From Dysgonomonas sp. PH5-45 (GTDB taxonomy: Bacteria; Bacteroidota; Bacteroidia; Bacteroidales; Dysgonomonadaceae), in assembly GCF_029893235.1 (NCBI RefSeq), contig NZ_JARXWE010000010.1:16825-80824 (forward strand): 64,000 nucleotides of DNA. The letters run 5' to 3'. Under the pieces are notes generated by a model. It was not told where the DNA came from and ran no database searches. It saw nothing but the letters and a program-made list of their open reading frames with translations. The translations under genes and the position numbers were made by a program. Of the stretch, positions 9,375-18,171 are shown in pieces. Numbering within the stretch: the first letter of the stretch is position 1; each line of letters opens with the position of its first letter.

Positions 9375-10247
9375 ATGAGATTTGCCAAAGAAAGAAATAC
9401 AGGAATATTAGGGGCATGTGTGGTACACTTGCTTCTGGTGGTTTTTCTGTTACTTACATACATAAAGCCTATTGCCGCCGATTTAAGGCCCGATAAGATA
9501 GAAGGCGTGCCCGTTATGTTTGGTAACGTAGCCGATGCTTTTGGCGATGACGAACCTTTTGGGCGGGGCGATGGCACTTCCGCGGCCAATGTCGATTTGT
9601 CGGAACCTAATCCGCCTTCGGTTATTGCCGAAGAAACAAGGAAGGCTTTACCCTCGGCAACCACAAAAACACCCAGCTCGTCGCTGACCCAGAGCATGGA
9701 AAAAACAATTGCCGTGAAAACCGAGGCCGAAAAGAAAGCCGACGAAAAAAAACGATTGGATGCCATAGAAGCCGACCGCAAGCAGAGAGAGGCTGCCGAA
9801 GCAGCTAAAAAAGCAAGGGCCGAGGCCGAGCAAAAAGATAATATCAACAAAAAGGTTGGCGGATTGTTGGGCTACGGAACCGGTAGCGGAAGCCGAGGCA
9901 ATACTCATGGTACAGGAACACAAGGCGTACCGACCGGTAATGCCAGCCACGGAAAAACGTCGGGCGTTGGCGGTTGGGGTAGTTATGACCTTGGCGGGCG
10001 TAACGTTGGTTCGAGCGGATTGGTGAAACCCACTTATTCGGTAAACGATTACGGAACGGTAGTTGTTGATATAACGGTAGACCCCAAAGGGAATGTTATA
10101 TCTGCCTCCATAGGCCGTGGCACTAATACACCCAATACAACTTTGCGCAATGCGGCTATACGGGCGGCACAGCGAACAAAGTTCAATACTGTATCAACTC
10201 TGGGAAATCAGAAGGGAACAATTACATATAAGTTTAACCTAAACTAA
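9375..10247 (+). CDS. TonB-family energy transducer
   Basis: From the ATG at 9375 the protein has 290 residues: a short basic N-terminus, one membrane anchor (residues about 12-32), a long periplasmic linker with an Ala/Glu/Lys-rich coiled-coil (about 110-155), a Gly-rich stretch, and a C-terminal beta/alpha domain. That domain resembles TonB_C (VVVDITVDPKGNVISASI, then AAIRAAQRTKF). Such proteins carry proton-motive energy from ExbB/ExbD to outer-membrane receptors. A GTG at 9342 is also in frame, but it would add an unlikely APPAVLTKQD leader two bases after the pdxJ stop. In related genomes exbB/exbD often sit between pdxJ and tonB; here they are absent. Confidence 0.8.
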   Translation: MRFAKERNTGILGACVVHLLLVVFLLLTYIKPIAADLRPDKIEGVPVMFGNVADAFGDDEPFGRGDGTSAANVDLSEPNPPSVIAEETRKALPSATTKTPSSSLTQSMEKTIAVKTEAEKKADEKKRLDAIEADRKQREAAEAAKKARAEAEQKDNINKKVGGLLGYGTGSGSRGNTHGTGTQGVPTGNASHGKTSGVGGWGSYDLGGRNVGSSGLVKPTYSVNDYGTVVVDITVDPKGNVISASIGRGTNTPNTTLRNAAIRAAQRTKFNTVSTLGNQKGTITYKFNLN

Positions 10248-10257
10248 CTGTATAACG

Positions 10258-10800
10258 ATGAAAGATATATTTGTATTTCTGGTTACCGGCTTCGAAGAGA
10301 TTGAAGCTTTAGGTACTGTCGATATTTTGCGTAGAGCCGGTTTAAGTGTAAAAACGGTTTCGCTCGAAGATACGAAACAAGTTGTGGCCAGTCATCAGGT
10401 GCCTGTTGTTGCCGATATGATGTTTGGGGATGTTGATTTTTCGCAGGCCGAACTTTTGGTTTTGCCGGGTGGTACACCCCGTATCAACGACCACGGAGGA
10501 CTTAAAAAAGAAATTCTGGCATTTTACAATAGCGGAAAGAATGTTGCCGCCATCTGTGCCGCTCCGATGGTTTTTGGAGGCTTAGGCATACTTAACGGAC
10601 GTAAGGCTACATGTTACCCCGGATTTGAAAAATACCTGACAGGCGCTATTCTCGAAACCGACAAAGCGGTTGTGGTTGACGCAAACGTGATTACAGGCCG
10701 TGGCCCGGGGCTAACCTTCGACTTTGCTTTGCAGCTTGTTGAAACAGTGTGCGGCAAAGTCAAACGCGACGAAGTTGCGGCAGGACTGCTTGTAAAATAA
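10258..10800 (+). CDS. DJ-1/PfpI family protein (YajL-like)
   Basis: A 180-residue DJ-1 superfamily protein. The N-terminal DIFVFLVTGFEEIEALG contains the conserved Glu, and the nucleophile Cys100 lies in AAICAAP, the usual elbow motif. The family includes glyoxalase III and proposed protein/nucleotide deglycases; the deglycase role is disputed, and the substrate here is not known. It is cytoplasmic, with no signal peptide. It follows the tonB-like gene by 10 bases and is probably cotranscribed with pdxJ and tonB. Confidence 0.88.
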   Translation: MKDIFVFLVTGFEEIEALGTVDILRRAGLSVKTVSLEDTKQVVASHQVPVVADMMFGDVDFSQAELLVLPGGTPRINDHGGLKKEILAFYNSGKNVAAICAAPMVFGGLGILNGRKATCYPGFEKYLTGAILETDKAVVVDANVITGRGPGLTFDFALQLVETVCGKVKRDEVAAGLLVK

Positions 10801-10840
10801 TGAACAAAGAAATTGCTTCCGCGCAATGAAAATAAATTTG

Positions 10841-10996
10841 AAGAGGCTGTCTCAAAAGTAGGATTGCACTACCAAAAGTGCTACTTTCTTTTGTCATTCT
10901 GAGTGTAACGAAGAATCCCTACCCGTTGGTAGGAGATGTTTCATTATAGTTCAACATGACAAAGGATACAAGAAAATACTTCTGAGGCAGCCTCTT
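10841..10996. repeat. 156-bp MITE-like element with nested inverted repeats
   Basis: The outer ends form 20-base inverted repeats: 10841-10860 (AAGAGGCTGTCTCAAAAGTA) pairs with 10977-10996 with two mismatches. Inside lies a second inverted pair of the TTTGTCATTCTGAG.../...CATGACAAA type, the same palindromic repeat family as at 56.2-57.6 kb. The outer GAGGCTGTCTCAAAA end resembles insertion-sequence termini seen in Bacteroidetes. There is no ORF inside, so it would be non-autonomous. It sits in the 224-base gap between the DJ-1 gene and rnpA, and may terminate the upstream transcript. No convincing target duplication was seen. Confidence 0.75.
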
Positions 10997-11024
10997 TGTT
11001 TATGTAAACAACCTATTAAAATAA

Positions 11025-11444
11025 ATGAACCGACAAACTCCCTCATATACATTCTGCAAAGAAGAGCGTTTGTGCAGTAATAAGCAGATTGATTTGCTTT
11101 TTACCAGAGGGCAGTCGTTCATAGCTTACCCTTTGCGGGTGGTGTATATGCTCCGCTCGGGCGATGATATCCCAAGGGTTGCGATACTGGCAAGTGTATC
11201 GAAAAAAAAGTTTAAAAGAGCCGTTAAGCGCAACCGAGTGAAGCGTTTGATACGGGAAAACTACCGTCTCAACAAGTCGGAGTTTCAGGCTGTGGCTCAT
11301 GCCTTGGGGCAATCGGTTGATATAGCATTTCTGTATCTGAAAGACGAGTTGCCCGATTTCCATGAAATAGAAAAAGCTATCTTAAAAGCTGCTGCTGTAC
11401 TGAAACAAAGAACAGTAACCGAAAACAGAAAGAAAGAAGCGTGA
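11025..11444 (+). CDS. rnpA: ribonuclease P protein component
   Basis: A 139-residue basic protein that assists the RNase P RNA in removing 5' leaders from pre-tRNAs. The RNase P protein signature is clear: [22 protein letters not shown] near residues 63-84. The N-terminal [18 protein letters not shown] is typical of Bacteroidetes RnpA. Its stop codon overlaps the GTG start of yidD, the usual rnpA-yidD coupling. The neighbouring rpmH seen in many bacteria is not here, which is normal for this phylum. Confidence 0.95.
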   Translation: MNRQTPSYTFCKEERLCSNKQIDLLFTRGQSFIAYPLRVVYMLRSGDDIPRVAILASVSKKKFKRAVKRNRVKRLIRENYRLNKSEFQAVAHALGQSVDIAFLYLKDELPDFHEIEKAILKAAAVLKQRTVTENRKKEA

Positions 11445-11662
11445 AAAAAATACTTTCCAAAATACTTTTGGGCTTGGTATATTTCTATAAATATAGCATA
11501 TCTCCTTTGTTGCCAGCAGCTTGCCGCTACACGCCAACCTGTTCGGAATATGCGGTAGAAGCGATCAAAAAACACGGGCCTTTCAAGGGCGGCTGGCTTG
11601 CCGTGAAGCGCATTGCCCGTTGCAATCCGTGGGGAGGTCATGGGTATGACCCTGTGCCGTGA
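11441..11662 (+). CDS. yidD: membrane protein insertion efficiency factor YidD
   Basis: A 73-residue protein of the YidD (UPF0161) family, an inner-membrane-associated helper of YidC-dependent protein insertion. The family signature [17 protein letters not shown] with conserved cysteines is at residues 22-38, and [24 protein letters not shown] closes the protein. The start is GTG at 11441, overlapping the rnpA stop in a GTGA arrangement. This suggests translational coupling. Confidence 0.95.
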   Translation: MKKILSKILLGLVYFYKYSISPLLPAACRYTPTCSEYAVEAIKKHGPFKGGWLAVKRIARCNPWGGHGYDPVP

Positions 11663-11715
11663 TATACCCAAAAAACTTATGAAAAGAATAGAAACGGAAA
11701 TATAGAAAAACTCTT

Positions 11716-13179
11716 ATGGTAGGAACATCCATCCTCATTATCATTGCGGTTTATTTTGGCTTGCTGTACACAATATCGTACTTCATCGGTAGGCGTCATA
11801 CCGACAACGATGCTTTTTTTCTGGGCAACCGCAAATCGCCGTGGTGGTTGGTGGCAATAGCCATGGTGGGGTCGTCAATATCGGGGGTAACGTTCGTTTC
11901 CGTGCCCGGACAAGTGGGTGTGCTCGATATGACCTATATGCAAATGGTGTTGGGCTTTTTTGTCGGTTACCTGATTGTTGCCTATGTGCTACTGCCTCTA
12001 TACTATAAACTGAATCTGACAACCATTTACGAGTATTTGCACAAACGTTTGGGATTTCAGTCTTACCGCACAGGGGCTTCGTTTTTTATCCTCTCTAAAG
12101 TGGTGGGTGCTGCCGTGCGTTTGTATCTGGCTGTGATGATTTTGCAGGCACTTGTTTTTGCCCGGTGGGGTGTTCCGTTTTGGGTAACGGTTACGGGGGT
12201 ACTCCTGCTGATATGGATTTATACACACAAAAGTGGGATAAAAACCATTCTCTGGACAGACCTCCTGCAAACAAGTTGCATGATAGGGGCCTTGATCCTG
12301 ATAATCTGGCAAGTGGTAACCCAGATGGATCTTAGTTTTGGTGAGGCTGTGGCTACAATAGCAGACAGCAAACATGCCCGTATTTTTGTTTTTGACGATT
12401 GGGGCAGCAAACAGAATTTTGTAAAGCAGTTCTTGAGCGGTATATTCATCACTATCGTTATGACAGGTTTAGACCAGAGCATGATGCAGAAGAATCTGAC
12501 TTGCAAAAATCCGAAAGATGCCCAGAAAAATATGGTGAGTTATGGTTTTGCCTTTATTCCTATAAACTTCCTGTTTCTTTGCTTGGGTATTCTGCTTTTG
12601 GCTTTTGCCACACAAAAGGGAATAACTTTGCCCGAAAAAACCGACCAGATACTACCCATGCTGGCTACCGAATATTTGGGGCTTCCGGTGTTGATATTCT
12701 TTACGATAGGTATTATAGCAGCGGCTTTTGCCAGTTCCGATTCGGCGTTGGCCGCGCTCACAACTTCGGTTTGTGTAGATTTGCTCGATATTGGTAAGAA
12801 AAACGAGGAGGAGGCAAAACGAATACGCAAAAGAGTACATATTGGCATGAGTGTGGTTTTCATTTTTGCCATACTGATAATAAATGCTCTGAACAGCACT
12901 AATGTATTGGATGCAATCTATACCAGTGCGTCGTACACATACGGGCCTCTGTTGGGGTTGTTTGCCTTTGGCTTGTTTACACGGCGTGCCACCAAAGACA
13001 GGTTTGTTCCTTACATCTGCGTAGCTTCGCCTTTCCTTTGTTTTGGCATAACGCTTTTGCTGGAACATTTTTATGGCTATACGATGGGTTACGAACTTCT
13101 GATGATGAACGGCTTCCTGACCTTTGCGGGATTGATGGCGATGTCGTCTAAGCAACGAACAGCTAAGCTTAAATTATAA
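11716..13179 (+). CDS. sodium:solute symporter (SSS family)
   Basis: A 487-residue inner-membrane transporter with about 13 hydrophobic segments. The N-terminal half contains the SSS-type pattern RHTDNDAFFLGNRKSPWWLVAIAMVGSSISGVTFVSVPG, and a sodium-site-like segment AAFASSDSALAALTTS lies near residue 340. Members import sugars, amino acids, sialic acids or vitamins with Na+; nothing here identifies the substrate. It stands alone between yidD and tex with no metabolic genes of an obvious substrate pathway beside it. Confidence 0.9.
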   Translation: MVGTSILIIIAVYFGLLYTISYFIGRRHTDNDAFFLGNRKSPWWLVAIAMVGSSISGVTFVSVPGQVGVLDMTYMQMVLGFFVGYLIVAYVLLPLYYKLNLTTIYEYLHKRLGFQSYRTGASFFILSKVVGAAVRLYLAVMILQALVFARWGVPFWVTVTGVLLLIWIYTHKSGIKTILWTDLLQTSCMIGALILIIWQVVTQMDLSFGEAVATIADSKHARIFVFDDWGSKQNFVKQFLSGIFITIVMTGLDQSMMQKNLTCKNPKDAQKNMVSYGFAFIPINFLFLCLGILLLAFATQKGITLPEKTDQILPMLATEYLGLPVLIFFTIGIIAAAFASSDSALAALTTSVCVDLLDIGKKNEEEAKRIRKRVHIGMSVVFIFAILIINALNSTNVLDAIYTSASYTYGPLLGLFAFGLFTRRATKDRFVPYICVASPFLCFGITLLLEHFYGYTMGYELLMMNGFLTFAGLMAMSSKQRTAKLKL

Positions 13180-13208
13180 TTTAGATAAAACATATATATA
13201 CATACGCT

Positions 13209-15332
13209 ATGTCTTTTACCAAACTAATAGCATCGGCCCTTGGGCTGAGAGAAATGCAGATAGAAAAAACCGTAGCCTTGCTCGAAGGTGGAGCCACAAT
13301 CCCCTTTGTGAGCCGGTATCGTAAGGAAGCTACGGGAGGGTTAGACGAAGTTCAGATCGCAGCCGTAAAAGATTGGAACGATAAGTTGAACGAGCTTCAG
13401 AAGCGCAAACAGACTATACTGAAGTCGATAGAAGAACAAGAAAAACTTACACCCGAACTTAAACAGCGTATCGAAAGTTGTTGGGATTCTACCCAGCTTG
13501 AAGATATTTACTTGCCTTACAAACCGAAACGGCAGACCCGTGCCGAAATAGCCCGCAAAAAAGGGTTGGAAGGTTTGGCAAAACTGATTATGGCACAACA
13601 GAATATTGATGTTGAAGCCAAAGCCTACGCCTTTGTGAAAGGCGATGTAAAAGACGTGACGGAAGCCATTGGCGGTGCTTGCGATATTATTGCCGAGTGG
13701 GTGAGCGAAGACGAATATGCCCGTAATGCTATCCGTAACCTTTTTCAGCGTGAGGCGGTGATAACATCGCGGCTGGTGAAGGGAAAGGAAGAGGAGGGCG
13801 ATAAATATCGCGACTATTTCGAATTGAGCGAACGGCTTACCCGTTGCTCTTCGCACCGTCTGTTGGCAATGCGCCGGGGTGAGGCCGAAGGATTCTTGCG
13901 GGTAAGTATATCGCCCAACGAAGACGATGCTCTGGAGCGTTTGGATAAACGTTTCCTGAAAGGCCGTAACGAAGCTGCCGATTATGTAGCCGATGCCATA
14001 AAGGATGCTTACAAGCGTTTGCTGAAACCTTCTATCGAAACGGAATTTGCAGCCTTGTCGAAAGAAAAAGCCGACGAAGAAGCTATCCGTGTGTTTACCG
14101 AAAATCTGCGTCAATTGCTTCTTGCTCCTCCTTTGGGTCAGAAACGTGTTTTGGGCATTGACCCCGGTTATCGCACAGGCTGTAAGTTGGTTTGCCTTGA
14201 TGCGCAGGGTGGTTTGTTGCATAACGAGACAATTTATCCGCATCCACCGCAGAATGAAAAGGGAAAAGCCGGCAGCAAGGTTGTCAAATTGGTTTCGACC
14301 TACAACATAGATGCCATTGCTATTGGCAACGGTACGGCAAGCCGCGAAACGGAACAGTTTATAACCAATCTGCGGTACGAAAAGGAAGTACAGGTATTTG
14401 TGGTTAGCGAAAACGGGGCTTCCGTCTATTCTGCTTCGAAAGTGGCGCGCGAAGAATTTCCTGAATACGACGTTACGGTGCGTGGCGCAGTTTCGATAGG
14501 ACGTAGGCTGATGGATCCGTTGGCCGAACTGGTAAAGATAGACCCCAAGTCGATAGGAGTGGGGCAATATCAGCACGATGTAGACCAAGGAAAGCTGAAA
14601 AGGTCGCTCGACCAGACCGTAGAAAGCTGTGTAAACCTCGTTGGGGTAAACGTGAATACGGCAAGTAAACACCTGCTGACTTACATATCGGGTTTGGGGC
14701 CTGTTCTTGCACAAAATATTGTGGATTATCGCCAAGAGCATGGAGCCTTTGGCAGTCGCCGCGAACTGATGAAGGTGGCACGCATGGGCGAAAAAGCCTT
14801 TGAGCAGTGTGCCGGATTCCTCCGTATTGCCGATGCTAAGAATCCGTTAGACAATTCGGCTGTGCATCCCGAAAGTTATCACATTGTGGAGGCAATGGCC
14901 AGTGATTTGAATTGTACGGTGGGAGATTTGATACAGGATAAGAGCTTGAAGTCAAAGCTCGATTTGAAAAAATATGTGTCCGATACGGTAGGCCTGCCAA
15001 CCCTCAACGACATTATGCAGGAGTTGGACAAACCGGGACGCGACCCCCGTAAAAAGATTCAGGCTTTCGAGTTCGACCGCACCATAAAAACAATCGACGA
15101 CCTGCGCGAAGGCATGGTTCTGCCGGGCGTTGTGACCAATGTAACCAACTTTGGCTGTTTTGTAGATGTAGGCATCAAGGAAAACGGACTGGTACATATA
15201 TCCGAACTTGCCGACAGATTCGTTTCAGACCCTACCGAGGTGGTTTCCCTGCACCAGTATGTACAAGTCAAGGTACTGTCGGTCGACGTAGCCCGCAAAC
15301 GTGTTCAACTATCAATGAAAGGTTTGAATTAG
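13209..15332 (+). CDS. tex: Tex-family RNA-binding transcription accessory protein
   Basis: A 707-residue protein with the Tex domain order: N-terminal helical region, YqgF/RNase H-like domain (VLGIDPGYRTGCKLV near residue 312), helix-hairpin-helix segments (ISGLGPVLAQNIVDYR near residue 495) and a C-terminal S1 RNA-binding domain (about residues 635-705, with GVVTNVTNFGCFVDVGIKENGLVH). Tex binds nucleic acids and is linked to transcription and RNA turnover in other bacteria. A 466-residue ORF runs antisense across 13341-14741, but it is a codon-usage shadow of this gene. Confidence 0.94.
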   Translation: MSFTKLIASALGLREMQIEKTVALLEGGATIPFVSRYRKEATGGLDEVQIAAVKDWNDKLNELQKRKQTILKSIEEQEKLTPELKQRIESCWDSTQLEDIYLPYKPKRQTRAEIARKKGLEGLAKLIMAQQNIDVEAKAYAFVKGDVKDVTEAIGGACDIIAEWVSEDEYARNAIRNLFQREAVITSRLVKGKEEEGDKYRDYFELSERLTRCSSHRLLAMRRGEAEGFLRVSISPNEDDALERLDKRFLKGRNEAADYVADAIKDAYKRLLKPSIETEFAALSKEKADEEAIRVFTENLRQLLLAPPLGQKRVLGIDPGYRTGCKLVCLDAQGGLLHNETIYPHPPQNEKGKAGSKVVKLVSTYNIDAIAIGNGTASRETEQFITNLRYEKEVQVFVVSENGASVYSASKVAREEFPEYDVTVRGAVSIGRRLMDPLAELVKIDPKSIGVGQYQHDVDQGKLKRSLDQTVESCVNLVGVNVNTASKHLLTYISGLGPVLAQNIVDYRQEHGAFGSRRELMKVARMGEKAFEQCAGFLRIADAKNPLDNSAVHPESYHIVEAMASDLNCTVGDLIQDKSLKSKLDLKKYVSDTVGLPTLNDIMQELDKPGRDPRKKIQAFEFDRTIKTIDDLREGMVLPGVVTNVTNFGCFVDVGIKENGLVHISELADRFVSDPTEVVSLHQYVQVKVLSVDVARKRVQLSMKGLN

Positions 15333-15401
15333 TTTCTCTGTTAATATAAAAAAATAGGAAAATACTAATACTCCATAGCCTTTACCACTATGTGGAATAA
15401 G

Positions 15402-16334
15402 TTATGGTTTTATAAATTTACCGTACTGGTGAGTACCTATATTGCTTATCCTATAAATGTAAACTCCTTTGGGTAAATTATGAGCGTTTACTGTTGTTGT
15501 GGTTTCGTTTAATTCAAAATCCATCACAAGCCTACCATTAACATCGTATAATTGAAAAAGAGCAGGAAAATTACTTCCCATATTTATTTGCAAGGCATCG
15601 TTTGTGGGAATGTATTGTATCTGGGCTATATTATTATCTCTTTTTTCTTCAGATATGGAAGAGGATATTGGTTCTGTTTCAAAGCAAGAAGTACAGCCCT
15701 CACTCAGATACTTTATTTCATCTCCTTGCTTCATACAGATAAGCCTTCCACCCTGTCCTCTACCTGAACCATCCGTTATATAACGAATGGGAAGGAAAAA
15801 TAATCCGGATGTAACTCCAATTCCATCAATGAAATAAGACTCACCTATTCCAACTGTTGAATAATCGATTTCTCCGTAATCTAAAGGCGAAACATTCTCA
15901 AATGTGGGTTGTTTGGCTAAATAATCCCAGCCCATTAATGGCTTTTTAATTATAAAATTTAAATCTAAATCCTTCCAATCAGAATCATACATCAGGAATT
16001 CATCCAATTCCTCTTGGTTCTTGTTGTCAGCGGGTTTTATATAAACTTTCGTGCCTTCTTGTCTTATTCCGCCTACATAAATATCTCTGCTGTTAATAGT
16101 CAGTATGGTATCATTCAGCAGATAGAGTTTTTGATACTCCATATCATTAACGATAGTATCGCCCAAAAGTCCGTAAATATATTGCTCTCCCTTTTTCCAA
16201 TCAATGTCATAAAGGTGTATTACCCATATAGCATCCGATTTTGGAAAAGCGCCGCCTTCGTTAGCTAATGCTGTTGCCGCATATCCTTGCAGCAAAAAAA
16301 TACAGGCAAAGAGTTTTAATAAATGTGTTTTCAT
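15402..16334 (-). CDS. T9SS-exported protein, tandem copy A
   Basis: A 310-residue protein with a signal peptide (about residues 1-24, ending TALA) and a C-terminal type A sorting domain of about 75 residues. The latter shows the usual pattern: LFQLYDVNGRLVMDF, then LPKGVYIYRISN and a terminal GKFIKP. Such domains target proteins to the type IX secretion system, which moves them across the outer membrane and usually anchors them on the surface. The middle region is not recognised; it is acidic and beta-rich. It is a tandem paralogue of the gene at 16405-17337, with start and stop both offset by exactly 1003 bases. Confidence 0.8.
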   Translation of the reverse strand: MKTHLLKLFACIFLLQGYAATALANEGGAFPKSDAIWVIHLYDIDWKKGEQYIYGLLGDTIVNDMEYQKLYLLNDTILTINSRDIYVGGIRQEGTKVYIKPADNKNQEELDEFLMYDSDWKDLDLNFIIKKPLMGWDYLAKQPTFENVSPLDYGEIDYSTVGIGESYFIDGIGVTSGLFFLPIRYITDGSGRGQGGRLICMKQGDEIKYLSEGCTSCFETEPISSSISEEKRDNNIAQIQYIPTNDALQINMGSNFPALFQLYDVNGRLVMDFELNETTTTVNAHNLPKGVYIYRISNIGTHQYGKFIKP

Positions 16335-16404
16335 AGTGATTGTCCTTTAAGATTATTGCGCAATAATAGTAAATTTTAAGTTAATAACAAAATTATACCG
16401 CCAA

Positions 16405-17337
16405 TTATATCATTTTTTTTATAAATTTACCGTACTGGTGAGTACCTATATTGCTTATCCTATAAATGTAAACTCCTCCGGGTAAATTATAAGCGTTTAC
16501 TGTTGTTGTGGTTTCGTTTAATTCAAAATCCATCACTTGCCTACCATTTACATCATATAGTTGAAAAAGAGCAGGAATCTTGCTTTCTATATTTATTTGC
16601 ACGGCATCGTTTGCAGGGGTATACAAAACATGGGCTATATTGTCTTTCTTGCTCTCGGATATGGAAGAGGATATTGGTTCTGTTTCAAAGCAAGAAGCAC
16701 AACCCTCACTCAAATACTTTATTTCATCTCCTTGCTTCATACAGATAAGCCTTCCACCCTGTCCTCTACCTGAGTTATCTAATATGAATTCGAATGGCAT
16801 AAAAAATAGTCCGGATGTAGCTCCTGTTCCTTCAACCAAATAATAATAATAATAATAATAAAAATCTGAATAATCAATATCCCAATATTCAATAGGAGCC
16901 ACATTCTCAAATGTTGGCTGTTTGGCAAAATTATACCAGCCCATTGGTGGCTTTTTGATTATAAGTTCTGTACCATCCCAGTTAAAGTCGAACATCAGGA
17001 ATTCATCCAATTCCTCTTGATTCTTGTTATCAGCGGGTTTTATATAAACTTTCGTGCCGTCTTGCCTTATTCCGCCTACATAAATATCTCTGCTGTCAAT
17101 AGTCAGTATGGTATCATTCAGCAGATAAAGCTTTTGATACTCCATATCATTAACGATGGTATCGCCCAAAAGTCCGTAAACATACTGTTCGCCTTTCCAT
17201 TGATCTACATCAAACAGGTGTATTACCCATATAGCATCCGATTTTGGAAAAGCGTCACCTTCGTTAGCTAATGCTGTTGGCGCATATCCTTGCAGTAAAA
17301 AAATACAAACAAAGAGTTTTAATAAATGTGTTTTCAT
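16405..17337 (-). CDS. T9SS-exported protein, tandem copy B with tyrosine tract
   Basis: A 310-residue paralogue of copy A, with the same signal peptide layout and the same C-terminal type A sorting domain. The two diverge mostly in the middle. Copy B carries seven consecutive Tyr codons (TAT repeats around 16840-16862) where copy A has an unrelated short sequence. Trinucleotide slippage there would change the number of tyrosines without breaking the frame. The function is unknown; it is probably a surface protein exported with the help of the T9SS regulated by PorX, also in this window. Confidence 0.8.
   Translation of the reverse strand: MKTHLLKLFVCIFLLQGYAPTALANEGDAFPKSDAIWVIHLFDVDQWKGEQYVYGLLGDTIVNDMEYQKLYLLNDTILTIDSRDIYVGGIRQDGTKVYIKPADNKNQEELDEFLMFDFNWDGTELIIKKPPMGWYNFAKQPTFENVAPIEYWDIDYSDFYYYYYYYLVEGTGATSGLFFMPFEFILDNSGRGQGGRLICMKQGDEIKYLSEGCASCFETEPISSSISESKKDNIAHVLYTPANDAVQINIESKIPALFQLYDVNGRQVMDFELNETTTTVNAYNLPGGVYIYRISNIGTHQYGKFIKKMI
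16840..16862. repeat. trinucleotide microsatellite (AAT)n in copy B
   Basis: About seven tandem AAT/ATA units on the plus strand, read as TAT (Tyr) codons on the minus strand within the T9SS cargo gene 16405-17337. The tandem copy at 15402-16334 lacks it. Slippage would alter tyrosine number in frame. Confidence 0.85.
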
Positions 17338-17372
17338 AGTGATTATCCTTTAAAATTATAGTACAATAATAA

Positions 17373-17380
17373 CAAATTTA
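17373..17380 (-). promoter_or_regulatory. candidate -7 box for T9SS cargo copy B
   Basis: On the minus strand the octamer reads TAAATTTG, an exact match to TAnnTTTG, 35 bases upstream of the ATG at 17337. The duplicated region before copy A has this octamer changed, but a separate TAATTTTG is present at 16388-16395. Confidence 0.45.
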
Positions 17381-17406
17381 TCGGAAAATATCTTAAATAA
17401 TAGGGG

Positions 17407-17988
17407 TTAATCTACTATCCGGATGCCCAGATTTGTGAGCAGCCCCCATAACCCGTCGCGCGAGAATTTAGCTTTCTTTATATAGTTTTCGCGTGGGTCT
17501 ATGATATAGTTCCGTGCGGTAGAAAAATCGGCGGCTTTGAGGTTCGATTCGTCAAAGATGGCCTCCGTGAGGTCGCAACCATCAAAAATTGCCCCTTCGA
17601 GCATTGTTTTTGAGAAGTCGACCCCTTTCATGCTACATTTCAGAAATGGAGTTTTGGGTATCTTCATTTGTGCAAATGAGCTGTAATCGAGTATGCAGTT
17701 CGTGATGTGTATGCTGAAAACAAACTTATTGCAACGGTCGAACTTTATGCCCATCAGTTTTGAATCTACGAAAACGGCATCCGACAGTTGTGTTTCTTGC
17801 AGGTTGCACATCGAAAGGTCGCACCCCGAAAAGTTGCAATCAATAAATTTGCAGTTCGTTATGTCGTTACCCGCGAAGTTACATCCACTGAAGTTGCACC
17901 CGTAAAACTCTGTGCTATCTATTTGTTTTTCCGAGAAGTTTTCTTTCTCGAAGGTGGCATTTTCGTATAATTTTTCGTCAAGATACAT
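17407..17988 (-). CDS. pentapeptide-repeat protein
   Basis: From the ATG at 17988 this is a 193-residue protein built mostly of A(D/N)LXX-type pentapeptide repeats, for example FYGCNFSGCNFAGND and FIDCNFSGCDLSMCNLQ. They would fold into a right-handed quadrilateral beta-helix. Two runs of repeats, at residues about 20-75 and 110-165, are separated by an irregular stretch. A TTG at 18015 is also in frame but adds an unlikely leader. Some family members (Qnr, MfpA, McbG) protect gyrase by mimicking DNA; most have no known role. Cysteine-rich repeats with no signal peptide suggest a cytoplasmic protein. Confidence 0.85.
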   Translation of the reverse strand: MYLDEKLYENATFEKENFSEKQIDSTEFYGCNFSGCNFAGNDITNCKFIDCNFSGCDLSMCNLQETQLSDAVFVDSKLMGIKFDRCNKFVFSIHITNCILDYSSFAQMKIPKTPFLKCSMKGVDFSKTMLEGAIFDGCDLTEAIFDESNLKAADFSTARNYIIDPRENYIKKAKFSRDGLWGLLTNLGIRIVD

Positions 17989-18171
17989 TGTTATATTATT
18001 TTTTCTATTAGCCAATAAAGATACTCTTTTTCTGTGGAAAGGGCTTACAATTGTTTTAGAGGATTAATAAATTAGAATAGGAGTTAATTTTTTGAAGATA
18101 TAAACATAATTAAGTACATTTAAATTGTTTTGCAGACAGTAAAATTAATGAGTAAACCATAGAAGAATATC

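Noticed and set aside
13341..14741. 466-codon antisense ORF across tex
   Set aside because: It lies wholly inside the strongly supported tex gene on the other strand, has no recognised domain and reflects codon bias of tex.
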